From Sphingopyxis sp. (GTDB taxonomy: Bacteria; Pseudomonadota; Alphaproteobacteria; Sphingomonadales; Sphingomonadaceae), in assembly GCF_019459305.1 (NCBI RefSeq), contig NZ_JAIBES010000106.1, positions 1-50,169 of the forward strand: 50,169 bases of DNA, in the 5' to 3' direction. The position numbers and the translations under genes were made by a program. The notes beneath the pieces were generated by a model. That model was given only the letters and a program-made list of their open reading frames with translations, had not been told where the DNA came from and did not search any database. Below, piece after piece: positions 26,101-33,177 of this stretch; position 1 is the stretch's first letter; the number at the start of each line of letters is the position of its first letter.

Positions 26101-27681
26101 GGCAATGTCTTGGTGGCGACAACCGACGGCATGTTGATCAACACGCTGCGCAGCGGCAGTACGACCGGCCTGTCGAGCACCGATGGCGGCATTGTCATCA
26201 ACGCCCTCGACGCGGATGAGGCAATCAGCGCGACCGCTCGAACCATCCAGATTATCGGGCAGAACAGCCTCAATTTCACCAATCTCACGGCTACCGGCGG
26301 CGATGCCAGCGTCCGTACCAGCGGCAATCTGGCGGTCGCCACCGCCACGGTTGCGGGGCTTGCCGATCTTCGCGCCGGCAACGACCTGTCGGTCGATCAA
26401 TTGTCGGCCGGTAACGTCAATCTGGAAGCCGACCAGGACATGACGCTGAACAATGTTACGACGGTGGGTTCGCTGTACGCGGGCGCCCTCGGCACTGCGA
26501 CGATCAATGGCGCCATCACCGGCCCCAATCTGATCGTGGCATCGGGTGATATCAACATCGCCAGCACCGGCCGCATCGGCCAGCTAGGAACAAGCACATC
26601 GGTGCTGGTCACTAATATCAGTACCGAAGACCCGACCTTCATCGGCGGGACCGGGACGCGTAACGGCTGGCATCTGGACGCCGACGAAATCACCCGTATT
26701 TATGGCAACGACATCACCGTCCGCGGCGAGCGGCTGGAGTTTTCGCAAGGAACTTCGGTCGGTTCTTCGCGCAGCCCCGACGTCTTTGTCGACGATTTCA
26801 CGATCAATGCCGCGCAACAACTGGGCGGCAATGGCACCTTCCTCATCACTACCCCCGGCAAGATGCGCGTCAACGGCGACGTGCGCTTTACCGGCATGAC
26901 CGACAGCCAGGGCGTCAACCTGTTCGGGCGCGACAGTGTCGAGATCATCATGGGCAGCGGGTCGATCCATCTCAGCGGTTCGTCGCCCGACCAGCTGGCG
27001 GGCAACCTGACGATCGAGGCCGACGACATTGTCGTCGCCTCCACCCAGGCCATTTCGGACATATCGACGATGACCTCGACCGCCGCGATTGACGCGCGCC
27101 TGGCACAGAATGACGGCATCACCAGCGACATCGGTGCGCTGGCGGCGAACCGCATCACGCTCAACCATAATCTGGACGACAGCGTCTATATCCAAAACAG
27201 CGGCACCGGTACCGCCTTTGAAGAGAGGCGCGGCATCACCTTCGGCACCGGCGGGCTGCTCATCAATGGCCCGGGAAATCAGGACAGCCTGGTCATCAAC
27301 GCCGTGCATCGCAATGCCAGCGGCGGGCTGGTGACAGGGCTCGACGTCATCCCGCTCATCAACATCAACGCGCCGTCAGGATCGAGCACGGTGACCCAGA
27401 CCGGCTTCAACGCCCAATCGACCATCAACGGCTGTCTGATCGGCAACGTCGCCGGCTGCACCACGTCGGTCAGCTTTGATTTCGAAAGCAGCTTTCCGGT
27501 TCAGGATGTCATCGAAGAAGAAATCGCCGCCGATGGCGAAGATAGCGATGGCCAGAGCCTGCCCGTCTCTCCGCTGATCACGATGCGCGAACTCGATCCG
27601 CTGAGCGGCGAGCCGCTGCTCGACGATCCGGTCACCGGCGCGGGCAACGACGATCTGTGGACGCCGACCGAGCAGCCGTAA
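20113..27681 (+). CDS. Giant TpsA exoprotein with filamentous haemagglutinin N-terminal domain
   Basis: The 2,522-residue protein has an extended signal region (RRLLESCAIVAGLAALAYGGPALAQ) and then the TPS secretion domain (TIINWTPSNAPVGGVIDFLP, FVSGAGLPIADQIAINGTVNSI, NIWFYNTGGILIGATGVMNVG). The remainder is beta-helix-like, rich in G, T, A, S, N and D, with only about three lysines after the signal. Between about residues 930 and 1430 it is built of GG-TATI-type glycine repeats. The mature protein contains only two cysteines, a pair eight residues apart (NGCLIGNVAGC) about 80 residues from the end, then an acidic tail. ATG 20113 has GAGGA eight bases upstream; ATG 20086, three bases after tpsB, is the alternative. 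It is exported by the preceding TpsB. Ligand or host is unknown. Confidence 0.9.
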   Translation: MRDTANLAPTWKGKRRLLESCAIVAGLAALAYGGPALAQVAGTGQAVTGPGLSSPTISAPGPGPTVVNTTGDQTIINWTPSNAPVGGVIDFLPTGNSLNFTGNGQYIVLNRFVSGAGLPIADQIAINGTVNSIDFATSGGRGGNIWFYNTGGILIGATGVMNVGSLVLTANDVLTTGGLLGPSGEIRFRGAPGSTSNVTVSAGAAINANNAFSPGSSYVALVAPRVVQAGAVRVDGSVGYVAAEQADIRINSGLFDINVQVGAEGGNVITHTGTTGGPGHLDSNPNDSRVYMVAIPKNLAVTMLVSGQIGYDAVSAQVDPNGAVRLSAGYNITNGELNDTPVNATAANMTVGDTLFSSSVVTHASGTLAGRPDNMIPPSTPPTPQTGKIIVRGDADFSGDAGATLTAGADQAIEVDGALTLQSLGQLQTDGSRQGGNATLSVLGGSVTAGFITVASIGAGDIGTSGDGGDGAGGDAVVLISGTGSTLTTNGLNIQSTGIGGGVTLDSGGLATAVDNSGNGNGGDATLTVENGGALSVNGSISVASTGIGQTGNILSGNGTGGIARIAITGAATAVDALITSVSADGIGGAQLSQSSVDVTTQSGGSGTGGSAVIAIDGNDTTAIDLGGLAMSANGIGGDSSEFEGSTGGDGTGGTVGLAVDGGVAVDMSDLLLSAEARSGAARSPSNISATSGDSLGGTVSIAVANGSGIINDGNTSINVSGLSGFGDSVGNGTGGDVVISATTGGLFSTDGSVSVNAAGGNFVSSGTFNAGAAVGGNVDLTADGGTITAGSFFVSTNAQRPNADNGGGAVSGGTIDLLTTNNGSLSATDSGGFNEFSASASSGAAPNDALTTGGTIQVIADGGTIAMANYASFSASGVSGGNLTAGASPLESGIGGTVLIRVRNSTTGTGSMTFDDIFLDATGATNSFSEGINAGDGAAGAVGGTATFDMQSGTFTADELSVSADGFGGSVAGTGRGGTATFTQTGGTITAGTLSVSASGEGGFDPAVSGMGIGGTATINLFGGTLTGGDVSVSADGVGGFGANGNDDDPANPTPTGAGGIGQGGDATINIDGTAVIQTATLAAYANGEGGEGGAYFAFNGVAGDGGDAGDGIGGTATINITSGTLTTADLIADAGSIGGDGGNVFASSSSGSVTGIGVGGTGGTGQGGTATIDFATSFTATGTVISDSTGNGGVGGFGTVGGDGGGGIGGLAQIIVTNFDAGALAVTVDASADGGDGGVGDDGAGGNGGTANGGTSRIEADGANANILVTQANFVTAATGGGGGSANSSFLSEELVGAAGGNGGDATGGTLAIAASNGATVAIGPDTSGIISLSSAGTGGSGGSGAFNGFGGMRIGGDGGTGGGGTGGTVRLSANGGTLTSNGSAVDITVSGASGAGGSGGTGTAGDGTAGGVLGTAGGRAIIDASGTSPGVGAIALGSTTIAANGDAAGRIEIRNTGDVSFTSLTAEALGSAPPTNNDTDEAPAGIFFAATGGAITTSSNMTLTTDSSFGTYAQSNGTVTVGGDLTINAADQIDIRHDFREGTAPTIAAGGNFTATAAGISSAPGSLLSTGGTLSLTSTLGGIGVDQLDGNDIFITAAGAVSVEHAEAVNDFTASGASFRTGLNSIVTGGDILVTSPGAVDLGNSTAGGFVEANGQSILFNTIGAGGSVSLTATGNTAGAEGITGGSIDAGGSINLNATRIDIAGTLTTVGSLFAVGSAGPVAIALAEAEDDISIFAGGDLSGTYNAEGNINLTSTANINASANATGFESSSSGPPIASTVLINAVGDVNLNDNSATGMFGVNAGGAVTMAGGDIGEDLFVLAGTIATISDVTAGDDVMITAPDGILASGVVTTGSGPDDRSLIFAPFSPSSPAMFQIVGSPPDQSNIVLTAAAGDITASNLNAAANLTAAASGQISATGPLQAGGDIALTATSADLATLVTPVGDRIATLNASGDITIAVTDSVTGGVVRAGGDIGITAGSTANLVEVSTAAGNVLVATTDGMLINTLRSGSTTGLSSTDGGIVINALDADEAISATARTIQIIGQNSLNFTNLTATGGDASVRTSGNLAVATATVAGLADLRAGNDLSVDQLSAGNVNLEADQDMTLNNVTTVGSLYAGALGTATINGAITGPNLIVASGDINIASTGRIGQLGTSTSVLVTNISTEDPTFIGGTGTRNGWHLDADEITRIYGNDITVRGERLEFSQGTSVGSSRSPDVFVDDFTINAAQQLGGNGTFLITTPGKMRVNGDVRFTGMTDSQGVNLFGRDSVEIIMGSGSIHLSGSSPDQLAGNLTIEADDIVVASTQAISDISTMTSTAAIDARLAQNDGITSDIGALAANRITLNHNLDDSVYIQNSGTGTAFEERRGITFGTGGLLINGPGNQDSLVINAVHRNASGGLVTGLDVIPLININAPSGSSTVTQTGFNAQSTINGCLIGNVAGCTTSVSFDFESSFPVQDVIEEEIAADGEDSDGQSLPVSPLITMRELDPLSGEPLLDDPVTGAGNDDLWTPTEQP
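22921..24390 (+). repeat. Glycine-rich coding repeats inside tpsA
   Basis: Imperfect in-frame repeats translate as GGTATI/GGTATF units followed by a Gly-Thr-rich turn and a beta strand such as TADELSVSADGFGG, with GGDGG and GGTGG runs between. The DNA is rich in GGCGGC and GGCACC strings, so slippage or recombination could change the number of beta-helix coils. Confidence 0.6.
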
Positions 27682-27727
27682 GGCTTTCGGTTGACGGAGC
27701 CGCTTGGGGCGGGGCATGGGCGCGGAC

Positions 27728-29188
27728 ATGACCGACGCCCTTGCCTCGCAGCCGCTGATGCTGTTCAACAGCCTGACGCGCCAGCTGGAAGAATTCCAGC
27801 CCGTCCACCCCGGCGAGGCGCGCGTCTATAGCTGCGGCCCGACGGTCTATAACTACCCGCACATCGGCAACATGCGCGCCTATGTCTTTGCCGACACGCT
27901 GGGCCGTACGCTGTCGTTCAAGGGGTACAAGGTCACCCACGTCATCAACATTACCGACGTCGGTCACCTGACCGACGACGCCGATGCTGGCGAGGACAAG
28001 ATGGAAAAGATGGCGGCCGAAAAGGCGCAGTCGATCTGGGACATCGCGCGCCATTACACCGAGGCCTATTGGGCCGATGTAAAGGCGCTCAACATCCGCC
28101 AGCCAGCGCACTGGTCGATCGCCACAGACTATGTGCCGCAGATGATCGAATTTGCGAAGGCGATTGCGGCCAATCACTGCTACGAGTTGGATGGCGGCCT
28201 CTATTTCGACACGTCAACGGTGACCGATTACGGCGCGCTGGCACGCGCAAAAACCGACGAGGGCGAAGGCCGGATCGAAGAGGTCGAGGGCAAGCGCCAC
28301 GCCGCAGACTTCGCGATCTGGCGCAAGACCCCGACGGGCGAGACGCGCCAGATGGAATGGGACTCGCCCTGGGGCCGCGGCGCCCCCGGCTGGCACCTCG
28401 AATGCTCGGTGATGTCGGAAGCGCTGCTGGGCTTCCCCTTCGACATCCACACCGGCGGCATAGACCATCGCGAAATCCACCACCCGAACGAAATCGCCCA
28501 GAACCAGGCGCACAGCTGCAGCGACGCCAGCGGCGCGCGCATCTGGATGCACAATAATTTCCTGATCGAACGCAGCGGCAAGATGAGCAAGAGCGCAGGC
28601 GAATTCCTGCGCCTGCAGGTGCTGATCGACAAAGGCTACCACCCCCTCGCCTATCGCCTGATGTGCCTGCAGGCACATTATCGTAGCGAGCTGGAGTTTT
28701 CGTGGGAGGGGCTCGGCGCAGCATTCACGCGATTGAAAAGACTTCGCAACGCGGCTGCCGCGCTTGAATGCGAGATCGAGCGCCGTAGCCGCGAGGAGCG
28801 CACGGATAGTCCCGAAATAGTGACACTTCGCAGGGAGTTTGACGAAGCCATGTCAAACGATCTCAACACGCCGCAAGCCCTGACGGTTGTCGAACGCACG
28901 TTCGCCGCCAAACATATCGACATGTGGCAGAGATCCGACGCTGTTGCGGATTTCGGCGATGTGCTCGGGCTTAAATTCTTCCACGATGTTGCGGGCCTCC
29001 CCCGCGTTCGCCCCAAATCCGCCACCATCACCGAAGCCGAAATCGAAGCCGCCCTCATCCGCCGCAAGGAAGCACGCGCCGCAAAGGACTTCACGACCTC
29101 CGACAAACTGCGCGACGATCTCACCGCCGCGGGAGTCGAGGTGATGGACGGCGATCCGCTCGGCTGGGACTGGCGGCTGGACAATTAA
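27728..29188 (+). CDS. cysS: Cysteinyl-tRNA synthetase
   Basis: The 486-residue class I synthetase attaches cysteine to tRNA-Cys. Visible landmarks: YSCGPTVYNYPHIGNMR (zinc Cys C36 and HIGN, the HIGH-type ATP motif), GWHLECSVM and GGIDHREIHHPNE with the other zinc ligands, and KMSKSAGE at 285-289. The C-terminal anticodon-binding region and the GWDWR ending are complete. The ATG at 27728 (MTDALAS) is chosen; an ATG four codons earlier at 27716 is possible. It starts 46 bases after the tpsA stop with no evident promoter, so some read-through from the secretion cluster is plausible. A GC hairpin directly follows its stop. Confidence 0.96.
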   Translation: MTDALASQPLMLFNSLTRQLEEFQPVHPGEARVYSCGPTVYNYPHIGNMRAYVFADTLGRTLSFKGYKVTHVINITDVGHLTDDADAGEDKMEKMAAEKAQSIWDIARHYTEAYWADVKALNIRQPAHWSIATDYVPQMIEFAKAIAANHCYELDGGLYFDTSTVTDYGALARAKTDEGEGRIEEVEGKRHAADFAIWRKTPTGETRQMEWDSPWGRGAPGWHLECSVMSEALLGFPFDIHTGGIDHREIHHPNEIAQNQAHSCSDASGARIWMHNNFLIERSGKMSKSAGEFLRLQVLIDKGYHPLAYRLMCLQAHYRSELEFSWEGLGAAFTRLKRLRNAAAALECEIERRSREERTDSPEIVTLRREFDEAMSNDLNTPQALTVVERTFAAKHIDMWQRSDAVADFGDVLGLKFFHDVAGLPRVRPKSATITEAEIEAALIRRKEARAAKDFTTSDKLRDDLTAAGVEVMDGDPLGWDWRLDN

Positions 29189-29189
29189 G

Positions 29190-29290
29190 TCCCCTCCCGC
29201 TTGCGGGAGGGGCTAAGGGTGGGCATGAATGGCCGACCCGCCGCGCATGGACAGGCCCACCCCCCGGCCCCTCCCGCGAGCGGGAGGGGA
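29190..29290. repeat. Intergenic paired palindrome (REP-type doublet) A
   Basis: Two ~35-base arms (29190-29224 and 29255-29290) are inverted copies of each other. Each contains its own palindrome: CCCTCCCGC-TT-GCGGGAGGG and CCCTCCCGC-GA-GCGGGAGGG. The left arm can terminate cysS. The right arm ends in GGGAGGGGAG, which serves as the Shine-Dalgarno of the dehydrogenase gene starting at 29296. Confidence 0.75.
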
Positions 29291-29295
29291 GATTT

Positions 29296-30240
29296 ATGAC
29301 CAAGACCGTCACCGTCCTGTCGGGCCTCATCCGTCCGCTCGTTGAAAACCGCCTGCCCGACTGGATCGAACCGCGCTTTTTCCAGTCGAAGGACGAGGCG
29401 CTCGCACTCGCCCCCGAAGCCGAGATCGGCTGGTTCGACATGTACGATAAAAAGGAAATGGCCGCGGTCATCACCGCCGCGACGAACCTCAAATGGCTGA
29501 ATTCGATCTACGCCGGGGTCGACGGCATGCCGCTCGACCTGCTCGCGCAGCGCGGCACCGTGGTCACCAACGGCGCCGGGATCAACGCGGTCACCATCGC
29601 CGAGTATGTCGTGATGGGGATGCTGACAGTCGCCAAGGGGTATCGCGACGTCGTCCGCGCGCAGGAACGCCGCGAATGGTTGATGGACTCGCCGGGCAAG
29701 GTCGAGCTGTTCGGATCGAAAGCGCTGCTGCTCGGCTATGGCGCGATCGGCAAACTGATCGAGGAGCGGCTGAAGGCGTTTGCCGTCGACGTGACCGTGG
29801 TGCGCCGCTCACCCGGACCCAACATGCTGACTCCCGACCAGTGGCGCGCCCAGCTGGGAGATTTCGACTGGGTGATCCTCGCGGTCCCCGCCACCCCCGA
29901 GACCGACGGTATGATCGGCGCCGCCGAACTCACGGCGATGAAACCGACCGCGACGCTGATCAACATCGCGCGCGGCAGCGTCGTCAATCAGGACGCGCTG
30001 GTCGCGGCGCTGAACGAACAGCAGATTGCCGCCGCGTTCCTCGACGTCACCACCCCCGAACCGCTGCCTGCCGATGACCCGCTGTGGAGCCTCGACAACG
30101 CGCACATTACCATGCACTTGTCGGGCCGCGCGCAGGACAAGATGTTCGTGCGGTCAGCGCAGCGTTTCATGGAAAATCTGGGGCGCTGGAACAAGGGTGA
30201 GGCGGTCGAGCCGCGGGTGGATTTGACACTGGGGTATTGA
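29296..30240 (+). CDS. D-isomer-specific 2-hydroxyacid dehydrogenase family protein
   Basis: The 314-residue protein has a catalytic fold of the D-2-hydroxyacid dehydrogenase family with the nucleotide-binding GYGAIG (147-152). VVRRSPG after the second strand of the Rossmann domain favours NADP(H) by its basic residues. Expected catalytic residues are R226 (NIARGSVV), E255 (TTPEPLP) and H274 (ITMHLSG). It probably reduces a 2-keto acid such as glyoxylate or hydroxypyruvate; the substrate is not decidable. The strong Shine-Dalgarno lies inside the hairpin arm of the preceding repeat. Confidence 0.9.
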   Translation: MTKTVTVLSGLIRPLVENRLPDWIEPRFFQSKDEALALAPEAEIGWFDMYDKKEMAAVITAATNLKWLNSIYAGVDGMPLDLLAQRGTVVTNGAGINAVTIAEYVVMGMLTVAKGYRDVVRAQERREWLMDSPGKVELFGSKALLLGYGAIGKLIEERLKAFAVDVTVVRRSPGPNMLTPDQWRAQLGDFDWVILAVPATPETDGMIGAAELTAMKPTATLINIARGSVVNQDALVAALNEQQIAAAFLDVTTPEPLPADDPLWSLDNAHITMHLSGRAQDKMFVRSAQRFMENLGRWNKGEAVEPRVDLTLGY

Positions 30241-30247
30241 CGATACC

Positions 30248-30336
30248 GTCGCCCCCGCGGAGGCGGGGGCCCGATGAGGCTTACGCAGCAGCGAAGAGTA
30301 ATGCCGCCGGTGGCACCCGCCTTCGCGGGGGGCGAC
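30248..30336. repeat. Intergenic paired palindrome (REP-type doublet) B
   Basis: GTCGCCCCCGCGGAGGCGGG at the left is mirrored at the right by CCCGCCTTCGCGGGGGGCGAC, with ~45 bases between. Each arm folds on itself and the two arms pair with each other. It sits between convergent genes (dehydrogenase and phosphodiesterase), where it may end both transcripts. The CCCCCGCG-GAGG-CGGGGG core is of the kind scattered through sphingomonad genomes. Confidence 0.75.
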
Positions 30337-30341
30337 AGCTT

Positions 30342-31190
30342 TTACTTCGGCCGCTCAGCCTTCAACTCGCGCACCAACGGCTGCAAGTTCGCGTCATATT
30401 TCGCCAGCATCGTGTGCGCCCCGGCGAAGTCGTAAAAGCTGACCAGTTCGCGCCCGTTCCAGCGGTGGAGCGCGTAGGCCGGGTCTTCCGCAACGATCAT
30501 CGGTCGGTCATCCGGACGGTTCTCGTCGATCGGCCGCAGGTCGAGCGAGACCTGCGGCGCGGTCGACGAGCAGATGGCGACGGTGCGCCCTTCCCACGCC
30601 ACAGTGACGCTGCGGTGCAGGTGACCACAGATCAGCCCGCGCACCTGGCGGTGACGATTTACGACATCGGTGAAGGTCTTGACCCACGGCTCATCGGGAT
30701 GGGTGTTCATCCATTCGATGCCGCTTTCGATCGGCGGGTGGTGCATCACGATATAGGTCGGCTTGGTCGGCGCTTTCGCCAGTTCGGCGTCAAGCCACGC
30801 CGCGCGGGCGTCGCAAAAGGCGCCGCCATGGCGTCCTTCCTCCAGCGTATCGATCGTCACCAGCCGCAACTCGGGCAGGTCGATCGCATATTGAACAAAG
30901 CCACTGCCGTCGTCGAGGCCGGGGAAGCGCGCGTGAAAATTGTCGCGCAGATCATGGTTGCCGACGCTGGCCCACACTGGAAAGGGGCAGCGCGAAAAGG
31001 CGGTGGCGAGGCGGCGATAGCTTTCTTCGTCGCCGCGATCGGTGATGTCGCCGGTCGCTAGCAACAGATCGGGGCGGTTCGGCCCGTCGATCAGCACATC
31101 GAGCACCTCGTCGAGCCGCTTGCGGTTATATTCGGCCGGATTGTCCGGATCGAATCCCAAATGGATATCGGTGATCTGGGCGATCAGCAC
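30342..31190 (-). CDS. CpdA-like metallophosphoesterase (probable cyclic nucleotide phosphodiesterase)
   Basis: The 282-residue cytosolic protein has all five calcineurin-type metal motifs: D8 and H10 (TDIHLG), D48 (GDITD), N78/H79 (GNHD), H151 (MHHPP) and H191/H193 (GHLH). The NPAEYNRKRLDEVL spacing and the NHDLRDNF run resemble class III 3',5'-cAMP phosphodiesterases (CpdA). It would lower cAMP, but phospholipid or other phosphodiester substrates are also known in the family. It lies 42 bp after the decaheme gene on the same strand, in a run that begins with a double cNMP-domain oxidoreductase, which favours the cyclic-nucleotide role. Confidence 0.85.
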   Translation of the reverse strand: MLIAQITDIHLGFDPDNPAEYNRKRLDEVLDVLIDGPNRPDLLLATGDITDRGDEESYRRLATAFSRCPFPVWASVGNHDLRDNFHARFPGLDDGSGFVQYAIDLPELRLVTIDTLEEGRHGGAFCDARAAWLDAELAKAPTKPTYIVMHHPPIESGIEWMNTHPDEPWVKTFTDVVNRHRQVRGLICGHLHRSVTVAWEGRTVAICSSTAPQVSLDLRPIDENRPDDRPMIVAEDPAYALHRWNGRELVSFYDFAGAHTMLAKYDANLQPLVRELKAERPK

Positions 31191-31232
31191 ATCCGTCCCC
31201 TGCTGCGGTCAGCGGTCGCCGACCCCCAAAAT

Positions 31233-33167
31233 CTATCCGCCCCGTCTTGCCCCGTGCCAGACAGGTGTGCGCCACGTCACTTTGTACAGGTTCGCCCCCG
31301 TGGTTCCTGTGATCAGGCTCACACCATAGGTACCACGCAGGGGTTTATTTGTGATTGCCGCGGCGTTTACCTTCCGCTGACGGTTCGGAACCCACGGCTG
31401 ACCGCCGTCGGAGTGATATTCGTGGCACATCGCACACGGCGATTCGGTCGCGGTTTCGACCTTCACCAACCGCGCGCCACTTTCTCCGACGTGACAGTCG
31501 CGACACTGGCGTAGCCCCGGAACGAGCAGGTCGGTTGACGTTTTCGAACCCGTTGCGGCGGTGTGACAGTCGGCGCAGTCGGTTTCCTTGTGCGCGTCAT
31601 GGTCGAACCACCCTTTTTGCAGGTAGCGCGCGGTCTGGTTTACCTCCGCAACGCGCCAGCTGTTTCCAGCCTGCGGGGCAAAGATCGTGTGGCAATCATA
31701 ACAGGCGCCGCCTTTCGAGAACACCGCGCGCACCGCATCCTGCGCCCGGCCCGGCCGCACCGCCACCTCGTTGAAATAGATGTTGTACACCTGCCCCTCG
31801 GCATAGGCGCCCGGACGCCGCCGCTGCATCCCGCCCAGCTGGAGCGGCCGCGCGGGCGGGGTCGAACGATAATAAGCGGTCAGGTCCGCAACGACCTGAT
31901 CGGGTTCACCATGGCGCAGCGTGCGCGTCGTACCGCCGACAGTCTCGAACGCGAGACTGTGGCACATCGCGCAATCGCGCTCCATCTCGACCGGTTTGAC
32001 GCGCACCCCGTCGGCCTCGACCCGGTGGCAATTCTCGCATTCCAGCTTTTGTCCGAAATCATAACGCCCGCGGAAACTCGCCGCCATCCGCGCGACCCCG
32101 CCGGTTGCCTGAAGGTGCACATCGTGCGGGAATTTCAACCCATTATAGTCGACCGTCCCCTTGCCGGGCGCGGCGCGCGCCGGATTGGCACCCGGGGCCG
32201 CGCGGACGAGCGGGCGGAATTCGGGATGGCCGGTGCCGAAATCGGCGGCGTCGGCCAGCATCGTCGGATGTCCTGCGGTCTTCAGCCTGCCCTGCATTCC
32301 CTCGTGGCAATCCGCGCAGAATTTTTGCGGCGTCGCGGGCATCGGTCCCGCGCCCTCATGCTCGGTATGGCAATCGACGCAGCGCCCCTGCGGCTTGTTC
32401 AACGCCTCGCCGACATTCGCCAGAAATTTGTCGAACCCGCCCGCCGGCGCACGCGCCGCCAGCAGCATCGCAGTCGGTGCATTGGCATGGGCGGCGCTCA
32501 TCGCCTTGTGCTCGCCGGTGTGGCAGCTGACGCAGGCCTTGTCGGTCACCGCGACAAACGGTTCGACATGGCACGACTGGCAGTCGTCCTTCAGGCTGGC
32601 GTGCGGGCTCGACAGCGGCCCCGACAGCCAACTGCTGTCGGCGTGAAAACCGTCGGGTCGCTCATTGACGTTCTTGTAGCTGTGCCACGCCCAGATCGGG
32701 CCGACGAGAAAGGCGAGCAGCATCAGCACGCCCAACGCCCACGCCCCCATCCGCTTGCCCAGCATTACGCCCTGCAGCGAGAAGGCCTTGGCCTCATCGA
32801 CATCCTTCGACGACTGCGACAGCTCGTCGATCCGTTCGACGAGCAGGATGATATTCTCCCCCTCGCGCGCGATCGTCAGCCGGTGCCCGCCGAAACGCAG
32901 TTCGCCGCCCGCGCCGCTGTCGATGTCGGCGACGGTCTCGCTGCGACCGTTGAGGTCGAACCCCAGCCCTTCATTCGCCGCGACGCGGACATGGCGGCCG
33001 TGCGTGCTGCTGATCGTTGCGTGATGCGGGTTCACCGCGAGGTCGGCGACGTGAATGATATTGCTACTATCTCGGCCGAGCGTGATCGTATCACCCGGCA
33101 GCGGCTGATCACGGACGATCTGCTTGCCCGTCTTCGTCGTCGAAATGCGGCGCAGGATGAAGCTCAT
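31233..33167 (-). CDS. FHA-domain membrane-anchored decaheme cytochrome c
   Basis: The 644-residue protein has three parts. Residues 1-110 form an FHA-type domain (TITLGRDSSNIIHVADLAVNPHHATIS); the usual Ser-Arg before the His is Asn-Pro here, so phosphopeptide binding is uncertain. One membrane segment follows (about 141-162). The periplasmic remainder has ten CxxCH haem-attachment motifs (CQSCH, CVSCH, CVDCH, CADCH, CENCH, CAMCH, CYDCH, CADCH, CRDCH, CAMCH). Multihaem c-type wires carry electrons across the periplasm. It lies 10 bp after the b-type membrane gene and is probably the electron exit of that complex. An FHA domain fused to a decaheme cytochrome is an unusual architecture. Confidence 0.88.
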   Translation of the reverse strand: MSFILRRISTTKTGKQIVRDQPLPGDTITLGRDSSNIIHVADLAVNPHHATISSTHGRHVRVAANEGLGFDLNGRSETVADIDSGAGGELRFGGHRLTIAREGENIILLVERIDELSQSSKDVDEAKAFSLQGVMLGKRMGAWALGVLMLLAFLVGPIWAWHSYKNVNERPDGFHADSSWLSGPLSSPHASLKDDCQSCHVEPFVAVTDKACVSCHTGEHKAMSAAHANAPTAMLLAARAPAGGFDKFLANVGEALNKPQGRCVDCHTEHEGAGPMPATPQKFCADCHEGMQGRLKTAGHPTMLADAADFGTGHPEFRPLVRAAPGANPARAAPGKGTVDYNGLKFPHDVHLQATGGVARMAASFRGRYDFGQKLECENCHRVEADGVRVKPVEMERDCAMCHSLAFETVGGTTRTLRHGEPDQVVADLTAYYRSTPPARPLQLGGMQRRRPGAYAEGQVYNIYFNEVAVRPGRAQDAVRAVFSKGGACYDCHTIFAPQAGNSWRVAEVNQTARYLQKGWFDHDAHKETDCADCHTAATGSKTSTDLLVPGLRQCRDCHVGESGARLVKVETATESPCAMCHEYHSDGGQPWVPNRQRKVNAAAITNKPLRGTYGVSLITGTTGANLYKVTWRTPVWHGARRGG

Positions 33168-33177
33168 GATCCCCGCC

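Noticed and set aside
22588..26400. Several minus-strand frames of 230-515 codons opposite tpsA
   Set aside because: They are Pro/Val/Ala- or Arg/Asp-rich antisense readings of glycine repeats. No start sites or motifs were seen, while the plus-strand protein has a signal peptide and TPS domain.
20086..27681. TpsA as a contact-dependent toxin (CdiA-like)
   Set aside because: No pretoxin motif (such as VENN) or C-terminal toxin domain is seen, and no immunity-type gene follows. cysS lies 46 bases downstream.
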